Shown piece by piece: positions 38,579 to 41,208 of a stretch of 41,208 nt of DNA. The translations under genes were made by a program, and so were the position numbers. Where the stretch lies: assembly GCA_012960035.1 (NCBI GenBank), contig DUBZ01000019.1, positions 1-41,208 on the forward strand. Reading direction: 5' to 3'. Below the pieces are notes generated by a model, which was not told where the DNA came from, made no database searches, and worked only from the letters and a program-made list of their open reading frames with translations. How positions within the stretch are numbered: the stretch's first letter is position 1; each line of letters opens with the position of its first letter. This DNA is from Myxococcales bacterium. Its GTDB lineage: Bacteria > Myxococcota_A > UBA9160 > UBA4427.

Positions 38579-39355
38579 ATGGGGAAGCTGCACCCGATCG
38601 AAGCCTCCGCGCTTCACGCCCGTCGCGAGCGCGTATTTCTAGTGTTGACCGGCTTGTTTCTCGGTTCAATGACGATGCTCAACATCTTGGGCGTCTCGCG
38701 CTTCATCGACTTGTCGTTCACCGTCTTCGGCCTGCAGATCCCAATGGCGCTCGCGGTCGGGGTGCTCCCGTACCCGATCACGTTTTTGTGCACGGACTAC
38801 ATCAGCGAGCTTTACGGCCGTGATCGGGCAAATTGGGTCGTCGTTGTCGGCCTGATCTTGAACGCCTACGTGGTGCTCTTTATGTGGCTGGGCGGATCAC
38901 TTCCCCCAACCCCGGAGCTCGACATCGTCACAGGGCTTCCGCCCACGGATGCCTACGACTACGCGTTCTTTCGCATGCGTTTTCTCACCATGGGTGCCGT
39001 GTTGGCGTCGATGGTGGCCTATATGGCGGCCCAGTTTTGCGACGTCTACCTGTTCCACTTCTGGAAAACGCTTACCAAGGGCCGGCACCTGTGGCTGCGC
39101 AACAATGGATCCACCCTGGTGAGTCAGTTTGTGGACTCGTTCGCGGTCATCACGATCACGCATTTTTACGCGGGGGCCCTGCCGGTCGATGCTGTAAATC
39201 CGATCTGGCCGCAGCTTTGGGTGTTCATTGCATCGGGTTACGTGTTCAAGCTAACGATCGCACTCGTCGATACAGTTCCATTCTATATCGGCGTTCATTA
39301 TCTGAGTCGGTATCTTGAAATCGACCCGAACGCCGAGCACGAAGCCGAGTTCTAA
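38579..39355 (+). CDS. yhhQ: Queuosine precursor transporter, YhhQ family
   Basis: YhhQ-type proteins take up queuosine precursors (7-cyano- or 7-aminomethyl-deazaguanine) across the inner membrane for tRNA modification. The 258-residue protein has six predicted helices and family signatures: ALAVGVLPYPITFLCTDYISELYG, then AAQFCDVYLFHFWK and LRNNGSTLVSQFVDS. TATGAT lies 8 bases before the ATG, and no ribosome binding site is evident, so the message might be leaderless. I see no preQ1 riboswitch in the 262-bp gap to mfd. No other queuosine genes are adjacent. Confidence 0.92.
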   Translation: MGKLHPIEASALHARRERVFLVLTGLFLGSMTMLNILGVSRFIDLSFTVFGLQIPMALAVGVLPYPITFLCTDYISELYGRDRANWVVVVGLILNAYVVLFMWLGGSLPPTPELDIVTGLPPTDAYDYAFFRMRFLTMGAVLASMVAYMAAQFCDVYLFHFWKTLTKGRHLWLRNNGSTLVSQFVDSFAVITITHFYAGALPVDAVNPIWPQLWVFIASGYVFKLTIALVDTVPFYIGVHYLSRYLEIDPNAEHEAEF

Positions 39356-39362
39356 GGAAGCG

Positions 39363-40769
39363 ATGAGACCAATACCTGAACTTGTAGAGCGATACGTCTT
39401 CGACCACATGCCGGTCTTTACGCAGAACATGATTGTCAGCATGGCGGGTCAGCAACGGTTTCGGAATCGCTACTCCGAGCACTTCCACGCGGTGCTCGAG
39501 GAGTGGGGGCGCACCGGCGACGGACCAACGGCGGTCCTGAAAGAGATCCAGCGCGAGCGGCTGATCCACTTGGTCGACCGCGCCCGGGAACACTCTCCCT
39601 TCTATAAAGACTTGCGCGCGCCGTCACGGGCTTCGGATGCCGACGAAGCCATTGAAGAAACGCTTTCGCAAATGCCCGTACTTGAAAAGCGAACCTACCG
39701 AAAGAACACCGACGCCATCGTGACCCGGGACATCCCGGCGTGGCAGTTGCGTCGCGGGATGACGAGCGGCACAACGGGTACTGCGCTGCGTCTTTTCTAT
39801 ACGCGCGAGACCGAAGCGGAAGAGTACGCCTCGGTGTGGCGCTTGCGGAAACAGCTGGGCATCGGATTGTACGATCCGCACTTCACGTTCACGGGGAAGA
39901 TCATCGTCCCTGTTGTCCAGACGCGCGCGCCCTATTGGCGCAACAACAGTTACGGCAACCAGCTGTTGTTCTCCATTTACCACATGTCTCACGAGAACTT
40001 GGAGCTCTACGTTGACCGGCTGCACGAAACTGACGCGGTGTATGTCAACGGCTATCCTTCGGCGCTGCACCTTGTCGCCCGCGAGATGTTGACGACGGGT
40101 ACGACGCTTACCCGCGGTCAACTCAGGGCCATCTTTACTTCGTCGGAATCGCTACTGGCATATCAGCGAGACGACATCGAAGAGGCGTTTGGCGCCAAGA
40201 TTTGGGACCGGTACGGGAGTGCAGAATTCGCAGTCTCGATGACGGGCTGCTCGGAGGAAAACCTTCACGTCGACATGGAATACTGCATCGTCGAAGTCGA
40301 TCCGATCGAAGAGACCGACGAATACGTGCGTGGAGAGCTGCTCGTGACCGGGCTCGGCAACAACGCGACTCCCTTTATCCGCTACCGCATTGGCGATGTC
40401 GGAACCCGCCTCAAGGCACCGTGTCCGTGCGGTCGCCCGGGAGACGTCTTCAGTGATGTGGATGGGCGAGTCGACGACTTTATCGTCACCCCTTCGGGTC
40501 GCATGATTGGTCGCATGGACCACATCTTCAAGTCGATGGACCAGGTAGAAGAAGCACAGATTCTCCAGACTTCCAGGGCGGGCATCGAGGTCGTGTATGT
40601 CCCTGGCCCGAAGTTTGATGTCGCTGCCGAGCAGAAGTTGCGCCGCGAAATCCGGTCGAGACTTGGCAATGAACTTGATGTCTCGCTGCACGGCGTTTCG
40701 GAAATTGCCCGAGAGGCAAACGGAAAATTTCGCGCGGTGAAGTCCACAGTCGGAACGTATGAGTCTTAG
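39363..40769 (+). CDS. PaaK/CapK-like adenylate-forming enzyme
   Basis: A 468-residue member of the phenylacetate-CoA ligase/CapK branch of adenylate-forming enzymes, which activate a carboxylic acid with ATP. Motifs: the P-loop-like MTSGTTGTALRL, DAVYVNGYPSALHLVA, YGSAEF, and a C-terminal half with GNNATPFIRYRIGDVG and SDVDGRVDDFIVTPSGR ending in a small ACP-like hinge domain. The Cys-rich APCPCGRPG resembles the metal-binding loop of this family. CapK-like members often sit in surface-polysaccharide clusters. ATG 39363 is preceded by AAGGAAG overlapping the yhhQ stop, and the 3' end overlaps the next gene. The substrate cannot be told from sequence. Confidence 0.85.
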   Translation: MRPIPELVERYVFDHMPVFTQNMIVSMAGQQRFRNRYSEHFHAVLEEWGRTGDGPTAVLKEIQRERLIHLVDRAREHSPFYKDLRAPSRASDADEAIEETLSQMPVLEKRTYRKNTDAIVTRDIPAWQLRRGMTSGTTGTALRLFYTRETEAEEYASVWRLRKQLGIGLYDPHFTFTGKIIVPVVQTRAPYWRNNSYGNQLLFSIYHMSHENLELYVDRLHETDAVYVNGYPSALHLVAREMLTTGTTLTRGQLRAIFTSSESLLAYQRDDIEEAFGAKIWDRYGSAEFAVSMTGCSEENLHVDMEYCIVEVDPIEETDEYVRGELLVTGLGNNATPFIRYRIGDVGTRLKAPCPCGRPGDVFSDVDGRVDDFIVTPSGRMIGRMDHIFKSMDQVEEAQILQTSRAGIEVVYVPGPKFDVAAEQKLRREIRSRLGNELDVSLHGVSEIAREANGKFRAVKSTVGTYES

Positions 40770-41208
40770 GTGCGTCATCGCTGCCGCTTGTCTTGCGGTG
40801 ACGATTTGGGCGCTCGGGGTTCCCGGCTTGGCCCTTGCCGATGGGAAGTCGAGCGCCGTCGCGAACGGAAGCTTCGACGCTGGGCTTGAGCACTGGGTTC
40901 TAGATGCGAGTGCGAAGAGCACGGCCCGCGTCGTCTCGAGCGGGTGCCAGGACGCGCACTGCCTCGAGTTGAACGTCCCGATCCATGGTCGCGCCCTGGC
41001 ATTGCAAACCATCGCGCCACTCGAACCTGGGGGTCGATATCGCGTCGCGACCGAGGTCCACGCATCGAAGCGTCATCGTGTTCGGCTGAGCGTGTCGGAC
41101 CCGCACTGGAAAGGTGGGCTCTGCGCGCCGAAGCCGCTCGCGATGTTCGTCGAAGCGACGGGCGCAGACGACTGGCAAACCGTTTCGGCCGAGTTTGTGG
41201 TTCCTGTA
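40759..41208 (+). CDS. Secreted protein with carbohydrate-binding-like N-terminal domain (3' truncated by window)
   Basis: The frame is open from ATG 40759 to the window end (150 codons). Residues 1-27 are a clear signal peptide (hydrophobic AACLAVTIWALGVPGLALA, cleavage after ALA). The mature part begins NGSFDAGLEHWVLDA and continues with the beta-rich pattern of family 4/9 carbohydrate-binding or galactose-binding-like modules (GRALALQTIAPLEPGGRYRV, DDWQTVSAEFVV). Three cysteines (SGCQDAHC, GGLC) may form disulfides. It overlaps the upstream adenylate-forming gene by 11 nt, so they are co-transcribed. The catalytic or other domain, if any, lies beyond the window. Confidence 0.75.
   Translation, partial: MSLRCVIAAACLAVTIWALGVPGLALADGKSSAVANGSFDAGLEHWVLDASAKSTARVVSSGCQDAHCLELNVPIHGRALALQTIAPLEPGGRYRVATEVHASKRHRVRLSVSDPHWKGGLCAPKPLAMFVEATGADDWQTVSAEFVVPV

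Noticed and set aside
40152..41012. 286-codon minus-strand frame opposite the CapK-like gene
   Set aside because: Antisense to clear adenylate-forming motifs and to the signal-peptide gene; no independent support.

Overview
This window looks like the replication-origin neighbourhood of a GC-rich Gram-negative chromosome, most like a deltaproteobacterium in the broad sense (Myxococcota or a relative). The evidence is a YidC with a large periplasmic domain, a SurA-type periplasmic chaperone, paired ATP synthase b and b' subunits, a bactofilin gene joined to parAB, and a small protein resembling the MXAN_5187 C-terminal family. This placement rests on gene content, not on a tree. GTG and TTG start codons are frequent.

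Layout. Positions 1-2300 hold the 3' end of bioD, nagA on the minus strand, and a conserved hypothetical gene. From 15558 down to 2331 a long minus-strand run reads rpmH, rnpA, yidD, yidC, jag, rsmG, parA, parB, bactofilin, then atpF', atpF, atpH, atpA, atpG, atpD, atpC. A 904-bp gene-free gap (15559-16462) separates this run from a plus-strand run: dnaN, gyrB, gyrA, a small unknown, hemL, two small ATP synthase accessory genes, atpB, atpE and tmk. After tmk there is a minus-strand surA-like/uvrA/CPBP operon, a TetR regulator, minus-strand mfd, and a plus-strand group of yhhQ, a PaaK/CapK-like adenylate-forming enzyme and a truncated secreted protein.

How it fits together. Leftward and rightward transcription diverge at the rpmH-dnaN gap, as expected around oriC. 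However, dnaA is absent between rpmH and dnaN, and recF is absent between dnaN and gyrB. The ATP synthase genes are split: the Fo a and c genes lie right of the presumed origin, while b', b and all of F1 lie left, so assembly needs products of two operons. rpmH/rnpA/yidD/yidC/jag serve translation, tRNA maturation and membrane insertion. parA/parB plus two parS-like sites serve origin segregation. The rest is DNA topology, DNA repair (uvrA, mfd), haem, nucleotide and queuosine metabolism.

I found no CRISPR array, no tRNA or rRNA gene, no complete insertion sequence and no defence system, and nothing I can defend as a wholly new multi-gene system. The most unusual points are a parS-like site that contains the rsmG start codon, the loss of dnaA and recF from their usual places, weak start codons on the single-copy F1 subunits, an AtpZ-like reading frame with no canonical start, and a CPBP-family protein lacking one motif histidine.
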